Below, in pieces: positions 34,807 to 42,454 of a DNA stretch of 64,000 nucleotides (within the stretch, counting starts at the first letter, position 1; every line of letters starts with the position of its first letter). Position numbers and translations under genes: made by a program. The DNA is from Streptomyces sp. MUM 178J. Lineage in GTDB: Bacteria; Actinomycetota; Actinomycetes; Streptomycetales; Streptomycetaceae. Where the stretch lies: NCBI RefSeq assembly GCF_022414575.1, contig NZ_JADWYQ010000009.1:85618-149617 (forward strand). Direction: 5' to 3'. The notes beneath the pieces were generated by a model, which worked only from the letters and a program-made list of their open reading frames with translations, did no database searches and had not been told where the DNA came from.

Positions 34807-35630
34807 GGCTCGTAGTCCTCCATTGCCTGTCGGATCAACTCCGCTGACTCTGCGGGCGGGAGAGCCTTGGCGCGCAGCAACTCGTACTGCCGTCGCCACC
34901 TCTTCACTGCTTCCCGGTCTTCGTACAGGTGGCCCGCCGAAATGCCCTCTTCGTAGGCCACGGTGGAGCCGTCGGGAAGCGTCAACAGGGTCAGCGCGCC
35001 ACCCATCAGCGGGTGCAGCCCTGCTCTGAATGGCATGACCTGAACCTTACTGTCCGCAGTATCCACCTGCTCAAGCAGCGATACCAGCTGCTTGTGCATC
35101 GCTTCCGGACTGCCGACCCGCCTCTGGAGAACCGACTCGTCGATGATCGCCCAGCGGTACGGAGGCGACTCAGCGTGCAGCCTCTCCTGTCGCGACATCC
35201 GGGCGTTGACGCGTTCCTCGATCTTGTCCAGGCTCAGGTGTTCCTGGCAGCCGAGGAATGCGCGGGCGTAGAGCCTGGCCTGCAGCAGACCAGGCAGCAC
35301 CTGCGGGTCGTACGTCTCGATCACCTCCGCCTGTGCCTCGAAGTCCATGTACCGCCGGTACTGGTCCGGATGCGCCTCGCGCTTGGCGAGTTGATACAGC
35401 CCGTGGAAGTACTCGTCCGTCCCGAACGCCGCATCCAGCCGCGCGGGCAGATCCGGCGGCGGCATCAACTCCGCGGTCTCCACCCGCGCCAGCGCGCTCT
35501 TGCTGGAGTTCACGATTCCCGCGAGCTGCACCAGCGACAGCCGTGCCCGCTCCCGGTGGCGGCGCTGCTCGGAGCCGAAGTAGTGACGGGCGGACACATA
35601 CGGGGTCAGGGCCTGGGGCTGGAACTTCAT
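34785..35630 (-). CDS. XRE-family regulator with DUF5753 domain (WhiJ-like)
   Basis: 281 residues; ATG with AAAGG eight bases upstream. Residues about 18-75 are the XRE helix-turn-helix ('SLVQLAGIVNSSKSALARVE'), the rest DUF5753 ('QVLPGLLQARLYARAFL', 'YRWAIIDESVLQRRVGSPE', 'MPFRAGLHPLMGGALTLL'). In Streptomyces many paralogues pair with a DUF397 gene and modulate development or metabolism. Here the DUF397 gene overlaps downstream and a 98-residue protein is divergent, completing a typical three-gene module. Confidence 0.92.
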   Translation of the reverse strand: MKFQPQALTPYVSARHYFGSEQRRHRERARLSLVQLAGIVNSSKSALARVETAELMPPPDLPARLDAAFGTDEYFHGLYQLAKREAHPDQYRRYMDFEAQAEVIETYDPQVLPGLLQARLYARAFLGCQEHLSLDKIEERVNARMSRQERLHAESPPYRWAIIDESVLQRRVGSPEAMHKQLVSLLEQVDTADSKVQVMPFRAGLHPLMGGALTLLTLPDGSTVAYEEGISAGHLYEDREAVKRWRRQYELLRAKALPPAESAELIRQAMEDYEPCDTPST

Positions 35631-35759
35631 TGGTCGAACCTTTCTGCCGTCCCGTACTCAACGCGGGGACGCACAGCCCCTGTTGAGCCCATACGCCACA
35701 GGGCAACGATGGGAGCACACACCGTAATCGCCCGAAGCGTGGCATGGAGGACATACGCG

Positions 35760-36056
35760 ATGATGCGCAACGAACAGGGGACCCCGCTGCGACTGCTGCC
35801 GTGGGCGTCGGCGACGGGCGGCCCGTGCTACCTGAGCGCCGAGGACTCGGCCAGCCGCATGTCACGGCTGGCCGACAAAGTGGAGGCGGACCTGCTCGCA
35901 TCGGCGGCGTTCGTCCTCTCCGAGGCGAGGCCCCTGCTCGCGGAGCCCGCCACGGAAGCGCGGGAGCTGCGCTTCGCGGGCGTACGACTCGCGGAGGCCC
36001 TGGGCGACGCGCTGCGCATCGCGTCGAGCCGCGGCATGCGGCTGGAGAGCAAGTGA
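35760..36056 (+). CDS. Small hypothetical protein divergent from the WhiJ-like gene
   Basis: 98 residues; ATG with GGAGG nine bases upstream, and a second ATG directly after. The N-terminus 'MMRNEQGTPLRLLPWASATG' is followed by a helical Ala/Glu/Arg-rich body. No named domain. Proteins of this size lie beside DUF5753/DUF397 pairs in Streptomyces, where the third partner is often an anti-sigma-like ATPase; this one is too short for that. The divergent spacer 35631-35759 should contain the shared control region. Confidence 0.72.
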   Translation: MMRNEQGTPLRLLPWASATGGPCYLSAEDSASRMSRLADKVEADLLASAAFVLSEARPLLAEPATEARELRFAGVRLAEALGDALRIASSRGMRLESK

Positions 36057-36122
36057 GCGGGTCGAGGGAAATCCGGCGGGCGGGCTCACCCAAGGACGCC
36101 GGCGGAGGCATGCTGGTGACTC

Positions 36123-36383
36123 ATGGGAGACACGATGGGAATCGCACAGGCCAGTGCTGCTCTGGAGGAGCTGTGCCGCAAGGTGGCCACAGGCCGTGAG
36201 CGCACGGCCATCACGGCTCAGGGCGAGGTGCTGGCTGTGTTGATCAGCCCCGAGTAGCTTGCGGATCTCGAAGACGACCTCGCCATCGCTCAGAACCGAC
36301 TGAACGAGGTGCTGGGCTCCCCGGAGCCGGTCCTCACGTTGCATGAGCTGTGCGTGTCGTTCGCAGTGGGCGGGGCTCCCTGA
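36123..36383 (+). pseudogene. Phd/YefM-type antitoxin interrupted by an amber codon
   Basis: From ATG 36123 (or 36135) the frame encodes 'MGIAQASAALEELCRKVATG' then 'RERTAITAQGEVLAVLISPE', a Phd/YefM N-terminal DNA-binding fold. TAG at 36255-36257 ends it after 44 residues, but the frame continues as 'LADLEDDLAIAQNRLNEVLG', the expected toxin-binding helix, to a stop at 36381. One substitution (GAG or CAG to TAG) explains it. No RelE/Doc-type toxin follows; instead the convergent MFS gene overlaps the second half. The short product might still repress but could not neutralise a toxin. Confidence 0.72.
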
Positions 36384-37654
36384 CCCATGTGACGCGGTGC
36401 CCACAGCGCCGCCCCCGCCAGCAGCGCCGTGCTCCCCAGCAGCCATGGCAGCGGGCCTGTCGGAAGCGCGCCCACTGCCAGGCCCGCTGCCGCGGCGGTC
36501 AGTTGGAGGGCGAGGGACTGGACGGACAGAGCGGTGGCACGGGCCGTGCTGGTGACACGGCGGTGCAGGAGGTCTTTCTGGTTGGGGTTCGCGATGCCGA
36601 ACCCCAGGTAGACGAGGCCGAAGCCGGTCGCCGCAAGAACCATGGACGCCGGGCTGTGCGAGAGGGCCGTGACGGCGAGCGCGGCCAGGCCGAGGGCGCT
36701 CGTGGTCAGGCCTGTGAGGGCGGCGCGTTCGCTGCCGCCGGTGAGGCGGGCGGCGAGCGGGGCCAGTTGGCTGCCCAGGGAGGAGCAGAGGAAGCCCACG
36801 CAGGCGAGCGCGGCGAAGAGGACCGCGCCCGACTCCGCCGCGCCCGTCAGGTCGGCGGCGCGGCCGGGGGAGAGGAGCTCGATCGTGGCCAGGGCGACGC
36901 CCGTCGCGGCCGCGCTCAGCAGGACCCGGCGTACGACGGCGTCGCCTCCCAGCCGTAGCCCGCTCACCACCGTGGCCGGTACGTCCCGCAGGATGTGGGT
37001 CAGCCGGGCGGGTCGTCGTGGCGGCTCGCGCAGGGCGCTCAGGACGTACGCGACGAAGCCGGCCTCGACGACGGCGCCCAGCAGCAGCGGGGTGGAGAGC
37101 GGGAGTACCAGCCCGGAGGTGGCCGCGCTGAGCCGGGCGCCGAGGTCCGGACCAAGCCCCAGCAGCCAGGGGAGGCTGCCGCCGATGAGCGTGCCGACGG
37201 CGAGGGCGGCGGAGGTCGCAGAGCCGCCGCGGGCCAGGCCGGTGCGCAGTTCGGCGTCGGGGCCCGCGTGTGCCTGGACGGTGTCGACGTACCAGGATTC
37301 GGCAGGCCCGCTGGAGGGGGCGCGGCCCGCGCCCACCAGCGCCATGCCGGCGGTGAGCAGCCATGGGGAAGCGCCCAGGGCCAGGCAGGTGAAGGCGGTC
37401 AGGTTGCACAGTCCGGCCGCGGCCAGGACCGTACGGCGGCCGATGACGTCGGAGAGCCCGCCGGTGGGGAGTTCCAGGGCGGCGGCGGTCAGGGAGTGCG
37501 CGGCGAGGAAGCCCGCGATGGCGGTCAGCGGCATGCCGCGCTCGGTGAAGAGCAGCACCAGTGGCGCGATGGTCAGTCCCAGAGGCAGCCAGAACAGTGC
37601 GCAGACGGTGACATAGCGACGCCGTGCGGTCCGTATGCCGAGCGGGTCGCTCAT
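36290..37654 (-). CDS. MFS transporter
   Basis: 454 residues with about 12 membrane helices. Loop 2-3 carries a major-facilitator motif variant ('GGLSDVIGRRTVLAAAG'), and helix 5 a 'GTLIGGSLPWLLG' stretch. Likely a drug or metabolite exporter. The ATG overlaps the ArsR-type regulator's stop (ATGA), so the two are one operon and the regulator probably controls export. The last 30 residues (after 'WAPRHMG') are read antisense to the broken antitoxin and are hydrophilic, suggesting a C-terminal extension produced by rearrangement. Confidence 0.88.
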   Translation of the reverse strand: MSDPLGIRTARRRYVTVCALFWLPLGLTIAPLVLLFTERGMPLTAIAGFLAAHSLTAAALELPTGGLSDVIGRRTVLAAAGLCNLTAFTCLALGASPWLLTAGMALVGAGRAPSSGPAESWYVDTVQAHAGPDAELRTGLARGGSATSAALAVGTLIGGSLPWLLGLGPDLGARLSAATSGLVLPLSTPLLLGAVVEAGFVAYVLSALREPPRRPARLTHILRDVPATVVSGLRLGGDAVVRRVLLSAAATGVALATIELLSPGRAADLTGAAESGAVLFAALACVGFLCSSLGSQLAPLAARLTGGSERAALTGLTTSALGLAALAVTALSHSPASMVLAATGFGLVYLGFGIANPNQKDLLHRRVTSTARATALSVQSLALQLTAAAAGLAVGALPTGPLPWLLGSTALLAGAALWAPRHMGQGAPPTANDTHSSCNVRTGSGEPSTSFSRF

Positions 37655-38274
37655 GAGGCGTCGTCCGGCTGTGCGGCCGCCCGGCGGTCGCGAGGCGCGA
37701 GCGGGAGCCCCGCCGTGAGGAGCACGACTTGCTCTGCGCGCGGGTCGCCCTCGTCGCGTTCGGTCAGTTCGGCCAGCTTCCGGTCGAGGGCCTGCCACAG
37801 TTCGCCGAGGGACTCGGGTGTCAGCCGGGGCATCAGGTCGTTGATGCCGGACGGCTCCAGCCATTCCCGGCCGAGGCGCCCTGCTGCGAGGTCCTCCTCG
37901 TGCCGTGTGAGTGAGGCGTCCAGATGCTCGATCTGGCGTCTGCGCGAGGTGGCTACGAAGGCTTTCCGCTCCGGCGCGTCCGCCATGGCCTCATTGCTCC
38001 AGGACGTCACGGCGTGGATGGCCCGCCAGCGCCGCTCCCGTCCGTCGCGCGCCGGGGCCTCGGCGACGAAGGCGTACTTCGCCAGCACCCGAAGGTGGTA
38101 GCTGGTGGACGCGGACGACTCCCCAGTGGCTTCCGCCAGCTCGCTCGCTGTGGCGGGGCCGTCCTGCCGCAGCAGCCCGAGGAGGCGGATGCGCAGGGGG
38201 TGGGTCAGCGCCTTGAGAGCCGCCGCGTCCTGCTCGGGGTCGAGGACCCGCTTGTGCTGTTCTTCGCCCGTCAT
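37651..38274 (-). CDS. ArsR-like winged-helix regulator of the MFS gene
   Basis: 207 residues. The N-terminal winged HTH ('ALTHPLRIRLLGLLRQDGPA', 'TASELAEATGESSASTSYHL', 'RVLAKYAFVAE') is ArsR/HTH_20 type; the C-terminal 110 residues are helical and lack metal-site cysteines, so a non-metal ligand is likely. It overlaps the MFS start by four bases. An AT-rich palindrome 40 bases upstream of its start is a candidate operator, suggesting autoregulation. Confidence 0.87.
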   Translation of the reverse strand: MTGEEQHKRVLDPEQDAAALKALTHPLRIRLLGLLRQDGPATASELAEATGESSASTSYHLRVLAKYAFVAEAPARDGRERRWRAIHAVTSWSNEAMADAPERKAFVATSRRRQIEHLDASLTRHEEDLAAGRLGREWLEPSGINDLMPRLTPESLGELWQALDRKLAELTERDEGDPRAEQVVLLTAGLPLAPRDRRAAAQPDDAS

Positions 38275-38300
38275 GCCCGGAGCGTAGAGCTCACATCCTA

Positions 38301-38338
38301 CTTTCCAAAAGAGTTTTTGCAAAAAAAGTTTGGCGAAA
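38301..38338 (-). promoter_or_regulatory. AT-rich palindromic operator/promoter of the ArsR-MFS operon
   Basis: A 38-base AT-rich island in otherwise very GC-rich DNA contains the perfect palindrome TTTTTGCAAAAA (38314-38325), flanked by CCAAAAGA and AAGTTTGG. It lies 27-64 bases before the regulator's ATG, the right place for an autoregulatory operator. No experimental motif is known to me. Confidence 0.55.
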
Positions 38339-38349
38339 TGGGTGAAGAT

Positions 38350-38387
38350 CTGCCCCCGGCCGAGTGCGGTCACCCGGCCGGGGGCAG
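38350..38387 (-). terminator. Hairpin terminator after nadA
   Basis: A perfect 13-bp stem, CTGCCCCCGGCCG at 38350-38362 with 38375-38387, 12-base loop, 36 bases beyond the nadA stop on the minus strand. It insulates the ArsR promoter from nadA transcription. Confidence 0.8.
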
Positions 38388-38423
38388 CGGATCCGTGAGG
38401 GAGCCCCGACGGCTCCGCCGGTG

Positions 38424-39602
38424 CTAAGGCAGCGCCAGCATGCGCTCCAGGGCCAGCTTGGCGAAGCTCTCCGTCTCGCTGTCGACCTGGATGTGGTTGA
38501 TCAGCTTGCCGTCCGCGAGGGACTCCAGGGCCCACACCAGGTGGGGGAGGTCGATGCGGTTCATCGTGGAGCAGAAGCAGACCGTCTTGTCGAGGAAGAC
38601 GACCTCCTTGCCCTCCGGGGCGAACCGGTTCGCCAGGCGGCGGACGAGGTTCAGCTCGGTGCCGATGGCCCACTTGGAGCCGGCCGGGGCCGCTTCCAGG
38701 GCCTTGATGATGTACTCCGTCGAGCCCACGTAGTCCGCCGCGGCGACGACCTCGTGCTTGCACTCGGGGTGCACCAGCACGTTCACGCCGGGGATGCGCT
38801 CCCGTACGTCGTTGACGGAGTCGAGGCTGAAGCGGCCGTGCACCGAGCAGTGGCCGCGCCAGAGGATCATCTTGGCCGCGCGCAGCTCTTCGGCGGTCAG
38901 GCCGCCGTTCGGGCGGTGCGGGTTGTAGACGACGCAGTCGTCGAGGGACATGCCCAGGTCGCGGACGGCCGTGTTCCGGCCCAGGTGCTGGTCCGGCAGG
39001 AACAGCACCTTGTCCCCCTGCTCGAAGGCCCAGTCCAGCGCGCGCTTGGCGTTGGACGAGGTGCAGATCGTGCCGCCGTGCTTGCCCGTGAAGGCCTTGA
39101 TGTCGGCGGAGGAGTTCATGTAGGAGACGGGGACGGTGGCCTCGGCGACGCCGGCCTCCGTGAGCACGTCCCAGCACTCCGCCACCTGCTCCGCCGTGGC
39201 CATGTCGGCCATCGAGCAGCCCGCCGCCAGGTCCGGCAGCACGACCTTCTGGTCGTCGGAGGTCAGGATGTCGGCCGACTCGGCCATGAAGTGCACGCCG
39301 CAGAAGACGATGTACTCCGCCTCCGGCCGCGCCGCCGCGTCCCGCGCCAGCTTGAAGGAGTCGCCGGTGACGTCCGCGAACTGAATGACCTCGTCGCGCT
39401 GGTAGTGGTGGCCGAGGATGAAGACCTTGTCCCCGAGCTTCTCCTTGGCCGCGCGGGCGCGCTCCACCAGGTCCGGGTCGGACGGGGAGGGCAGGTCGCC
39501 GGGGCAGTCCACGCCCCGCTCGCTCTTGGGGTCGGCGTCGCGGCCGAGCAGCAGCAGGGCGAGGGGCGTCGGCTGGACATCCAGCGGCTGGGCGGTGGTC
39601 AC
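38424..39602 (-). CDS. nadA: Quinolinate synthase
   Basis: 392 residues from the GTG at 39602, which has AAAGG eight bases upstream; GTG 39611 lies directly on that ribosome site and is less likely. NadA condenses iminoaspartate with dihydroxyacetone phosphate to quinolinate using a [4Fe-4S] cluster. Cluster-ligand regions are visible: 'EYIVFCGVHFMAESADIL', 'VLVHPECKHEVV' and 'KTVCFCSTMNRID'; 'ILGHHYQRDEV' is the substrate-binding start. nadB and nadC are not in the following genes. An A-type Fe-S carrier is encoded divergently, which may help mature it. Confidence 0.95.
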   Translation of the reverse strand: MTTAQPLDVQPTPLALLLLGRDADPKSERGVDCPGDLPSPSDPDLVERARAAKEKLGDKVFILGHHYQRDEVIQFADVTGDSFKLARDAAARPEAEYIVFCGVHFMAESADILTSDDQKVVLPDLAAGCSMADMATAEQVAECWDVLTEAGVAEATVPVSYMNSSADIKAFTGKHGGTICTSSNAKRALDWAFEQGDKVLFLPDQHLGRNTAVRDLGMSLDDCVVYNPHRPNGGLTAEELRAAKMILWRGHCSVHGRFSLDSVNDVRERIPGVNVLVHPECKHEVVAAADYVGSTEYIIKALEAAPAGSKWAIGTELNLVRRLANRFAPEGKEVVFLDKTVCFCSTMNRIDLPHLVWALESLADGKLINHIQVDSETESFAKLALERMLALP

Positions 39603-39691
39603 GTCACGCACCCTTTCTTCTGATTCGATATGCGCGGCGAAGCCGCTCGGGCGGAGCCGGTGCCGACGCCGCCAGCGGCCTTCTCGTCTAA

Positions 39692-39746
39692 ATGACGCTA
39701 TCTATCATAACCGCTTCACGTCAGTTTGACGATGGCCATAGCGTCG
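39692..39746 (-). promoter_or_regulatory. Candidate nadA promoter with inverted repeats
   Basis: On the minus strand TATGAT (a good -10) precedes nadA. Around it are two dyads: GACGCTAT/ATAGCGTC, with arms at about 39692-39699 and 39737-39744, and CGTCA-GTT-TGACG at 39719-39731. Such symmetry suggests a repressor site for NAD synthesis. The rest of 39603-39900 holds the A-type carrier's ribosome site and no gene I can support. Confidence 0.45.
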
Positions 39747-39900
39747 ATGTGACGCACCCCCCGTCCCCGGGTTCGTGCTCCATTCCGGCGCGGTATGCGA
39801 GCATGAGAAGAAGAGGACGTAAGCCCCGCGGAATGAATCCGCGATCACGCCGGTTGCTACCGTCGGCAAGCAGTCTCCGTACAACCCGGGAGAGATGTAG

Positions 39901-40257
39901 ATGTCCGTATCGGACGAGACCACCACCGTCACCGACGGCATCATCCTGACCGACGCCGCCGCGGCCAAGGTCAAGGCCCTGCTCGACCAGGAAGGCCGGG
40001 ACGACCTGGCGCTCCGCGTCGCCGTTCAGCCCGGTGGCTGCTCCGGCCTGCGCTACCAGCTCTTCTTCGACGAGCGCTCGCTCGACGGCGACGTGGTGAA
40101 GGACTTCGAAGGCGTCAAGGTCGTCACCGACCGCATGAGCGCCCCGTACCTGGTCGGCGCCACGATCGACTTTGTCGACACCATCGAGAAGCAGGGCTTC
40201 ACGATCGACAACCCGAACGCGACGGGCTCCTGCGCCTGCGGCGACTCCTTCAGCTGA
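39901..40257 (+). CDS. A-type iron-sulfur carrier (HesB/IscA/ErpA family)
   Basis: 118 residues; ATG after GGGAGAGATGTAG. The three cluster-binding cysteines are in 'VQPGGCSGLRYQL' and the C-terminal 'GSCACGDSF'. A-type carriers deliver Fe-S clusters to apoproteins; ErpA-like function is likely because Streptomyces lacks a full isc operon, though that is inference. Divergent from nadA, a likely [4Fe-4S] client. Confidence 0.93.
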   Translation: MSVSDETTTVTDGIILTDAAAAKVKALLDQEGRDDLALRVAVQPGGCSGLRYQLFFDERSLDGDVVKDFEGVKVVTDRMSAPYLVGATIDFVDTIEKQGFTIDNPNATGSCACGDSFS

Positions 40258-40272
40258 CCGGCGCCGGTTGTC

Positions 40273-40325
40273 ACGGACGCGGCGGTGCGCCCCCGGAACG
40301 GGGGGCTCGCCGCCGCGTCCGTTTT
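40273..40325 (+). terminator. Rho-independent terminator after the Fe-S carrier gene
   Basis: A perfect 13-bp stem (ACGGACGCGGCGG at 40273-40285 with 40310-40322) ends in TTTT. It also faces the convergent membrane-protein gene ending at 40338. Confidence 0.85.
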
Positions 40326-40337
40326 CGCGCCGTCACC

Positions 40338-41894
40338 TCAGTGCTCGGGGACGACCTCCTCCGTCTCCGCGTCCACGACCTTCCGCTCGCCCAGTGACTT
40401 CTCCAGCGTCACGGTCGCCGTCTGCTCCTTCGCCATCGCGATGCACGCCCGGCCAGGGTCCGGCACCGACTCGACGATGCGCACGGTGACCTCGCCGTCC
40501 CGCTCGTCCGCCTCGGCCGCGTAGCTGCTGCATACGCCGCCCCAGAACCACACGGTCAGCTCCCGGCCGCCGGCCCCGTCCGCGCTGTACGCCAGCACTC
40601 GCCGGTCCGACACCGGCGGCGTCCCGTCCTTGCCTTCGCCGGTGCCCTTGCCCTGGGGCGCGCCGGGCTCCGTCAGATACTCCGGGGCCACCGCCGGGTG
40701 CGTGATCGTGAACGAGCCGGCCGGGCCCTCGGCCTCCACCTCGAACAGCCAGGACGGCACCAGGGCCTGCTGCCCGTCCACATACCGGGCGGCCAGTCCG
40801 AAGACCGCCCTGTCGATCAGGACGACCTCCGTCTGCCGCTGCTTCTCCTTCGGGTCCGGCGTGCACGGCGCCGCGGGCTTCGCCCCGCCTGTCTCGGTCC
40901 CGCCCGTCGTGGTCTCGCCCTTGTCTGCCGGCGCCGGCGTCGCACAGCCCCCGATGCCGATCGGGCTGCGGCTCGCGCCCTCGTTCAGCCGCTTGAGCGC
41001 CTCCTCCGCTGAGACGACCGGGTACGAGTCACTCCTGCGCGGCTCCTTCAACTGTCCGCTGCCGCCCGTCACCCGGCCGTCCGGACCGACCTGGATGCCG
41101 CTCGACCAGCCGTACGTCGGGAGACCGCCGATCACGGGATCGGCGTTCACCACTCGTACCGCGCCCATGACCTGCCGCGCGTCCAGCTTGGCGTCGTCCT
41201 GGCCGAGCGCCTTGAGCACGGGGGCCGCCGCCTGCTTCGCGGCCCGCTCGCTCACCGGCGTGCCCGGATCGGAGGGGGCCGCGGGGTCCGCGGGGCCGGA
41301 GGGCTCGGACGGGAGGCGCGCGCCGCCATGGCCGTCCGAGTGGCAGCTCGTCTTGCCCTTCTCGCAGTTGTCGCTCCCCGGCGCCGTGCCGAAGCGACCG
41401 TACGTCCAGACGCCGGGGGCCTCCTTGTTGACCTGGAGCAGCGGCCCGCCGCCGTCCTTGTCCGCGCCGACCTTCCAGACCGTGCCCTGGAGCCGCGGCG
41501 CGCCCGTCAGGCCGAGCGCCTCGGCCAGCCGTGCCACCTCGTCCTCGGTCACGGCTCCCTGCGCACGGTGGACGGCCGCGCGGTCCGGGCCCTTCGGCAG
41601 TGAGCCCTTGGCGCGGTAGACGACCCCGCCGGACGGGTCGGGCTCGCCCGGAGCGATCCCCGCCGCGCCGTCGGCCGGCCCTTCTGCGGAGCCTTCCAGT
41701 GCGAGCACGGGCGGCGGCGCGCCGTTCCCGGGGTCGTCCGCCGCGGTCCCCCCGTCCGAGTCGCCGCCGCCGAACGCGGACGTCGCGAGATACGCTCCGC
41801 CGCCTGCGACCAGCACCGCAGCCGCAACCGAGACGACGACTGCCGCAGCGCGCCGGCTTCGAGGGCTGTCGTGCGAGTTCTCCGTGCTGCTCAC
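40338..41894 (-). CDS. Membrane-anchored extracytoplasmic protein, unknown function
   Basis: 518 residues from the GTG of 'VSSTENSHDSPRSRR', with AAGGAG upstream. One N-terminal helix ('AAAVVVSVAAAVLVAGGGAYL') after a basic segment anchors a large exported domain with Gly/Pro/Asp-rich linkers. Paired cysteines occur in the domain (about 'DNCEKGKTSCH' and 'VCSSYAAEAD'). A repeated beta-rich pattern ('VYRAKGSLP', 'VLIDRAVFGL') suggests a multi-strand exported module. I do not recognise a family. It is bounded by the Fe-S carrier terminator and a small hypothetical gene. Confidence 0.8.
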   Translation of the reverse strand: MSSTENSHDSPRSRRAAAVVVSVAAAVLVAGGGAYLATSAFGGGDSDGGTAADDPGNGAPPPVLALEGSAEGPADGAAGIAPGEPDPSGGVVYRAKGSLPKGPDRAAVHRAQGAVTEDEVARLAEALGLTGAPRLQGTVWKVGADKDGGGPLLQVNKEAPGVWTYGRFGTAPGSDNCEKGKTSCHSDGHGGARLPSEPSGPADPAAPSDPGTPVSERAAKQAAAPVLKALGQDDAKLDARQVMGAVRVVNADPVIGGLPTYGWSSGIQVGPDGRVTGGSGQLKEPRRSDSYPVVSAEEALKRLNEGASRSPIGIGGCATPAPADKGETTTGGTETGGAKPAAPCTPDPKEKQRQTEVVLIDRAVFGLAARYVDGQQALVPSWLFEVEAEGPAGSFTITHPAVAPEYLTEPGAPQGKGTGEGKDGTPPVSDRRVLAYSADGAGGRELTVWFWGGVCSSYAAEADERDGEVTVRIVESVPDPGRACIAMAKEQTATVTLEKSLGERKVVDAETEEVVPEH

Positions 41895-42117
41895 CGCATC
41901 GCTCCTTGTCTCAAGTCCCCTTGACTCCCCTGGTCCCCTGCACTGCATTTCCCGGGGAGCGGGGATGGGACGGAGCCAGGGAGCGCACGGTTCCCTCGAA
42001 TGCGCCGCCGCGCGCCCTCGTGCGGCGGCACGGCCTCACCCGATCGCGGTAAAGCGCCGTAAAGAGGTCGTAAACCGGTCGTAAACCGGTCGCCGTAGAT
42101 CCGTACGACGCCGTACT

Positions 42118-42324
42118 TCAGTCGCCGTAGTCCGACATCGCGTCGATCAGTCGCGCCGAGGAGGGCGGAACGACCACGCCGTGGATCAGGGACGGGGAGA
42201 CGGGCGCGGGCACGTCGGCGGCGGGCACCACCCAGTGCGGCGCCATACGCGCGCAGTCGCCGCGCAGCTCGGCCAGGCTCATCTCGAACTCCCGCGACTC
42301 GCGGGGGGCGATGTGCTTCGTCAT
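42118..42324 (-). CDS. Small conserved hypothetical protein
   Basis: 68 residues from the ATG of 'MTKHIAPRESREFEMSLAEL'. Pattern: a basic start, a helix with 'RGDCARMAPHWVVPAADV', then 'SSARLIDAMSDYGD' at the end. No known domain. Its start is 130 bases from the divergent PfkB kinase gene. The 223-base spacer to 41894 holds repeats of GTAAACCGGTC near 42062-42090. Confidence 0.65.
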   Translation of the reverse strand: MTKHIAPRESREFEMSLAELRGDCARMAPHWVVPAADVPAPVSPSLIHGVVVPPSSARLIDAMSDYGD

Positions 42325-42454
42325 AACCGCACGGTACGCACCACCCGGACGCACGACAATAGACCTACTATCGGGTAGTTTCCGCCATTCAGGGACGCCG
42401 GGAAAACCGGTAGCGTTAACTGTCACAGTCGTCCCTCACCAGGAGCGCCTCGCC

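Noticed and set aside
39705..39974. 89-codon minus-strand frame in the nadA/Fe-S carrier spacer
   Set aside because: No ribosome site, no motif, and it overlaps the carrier's start.
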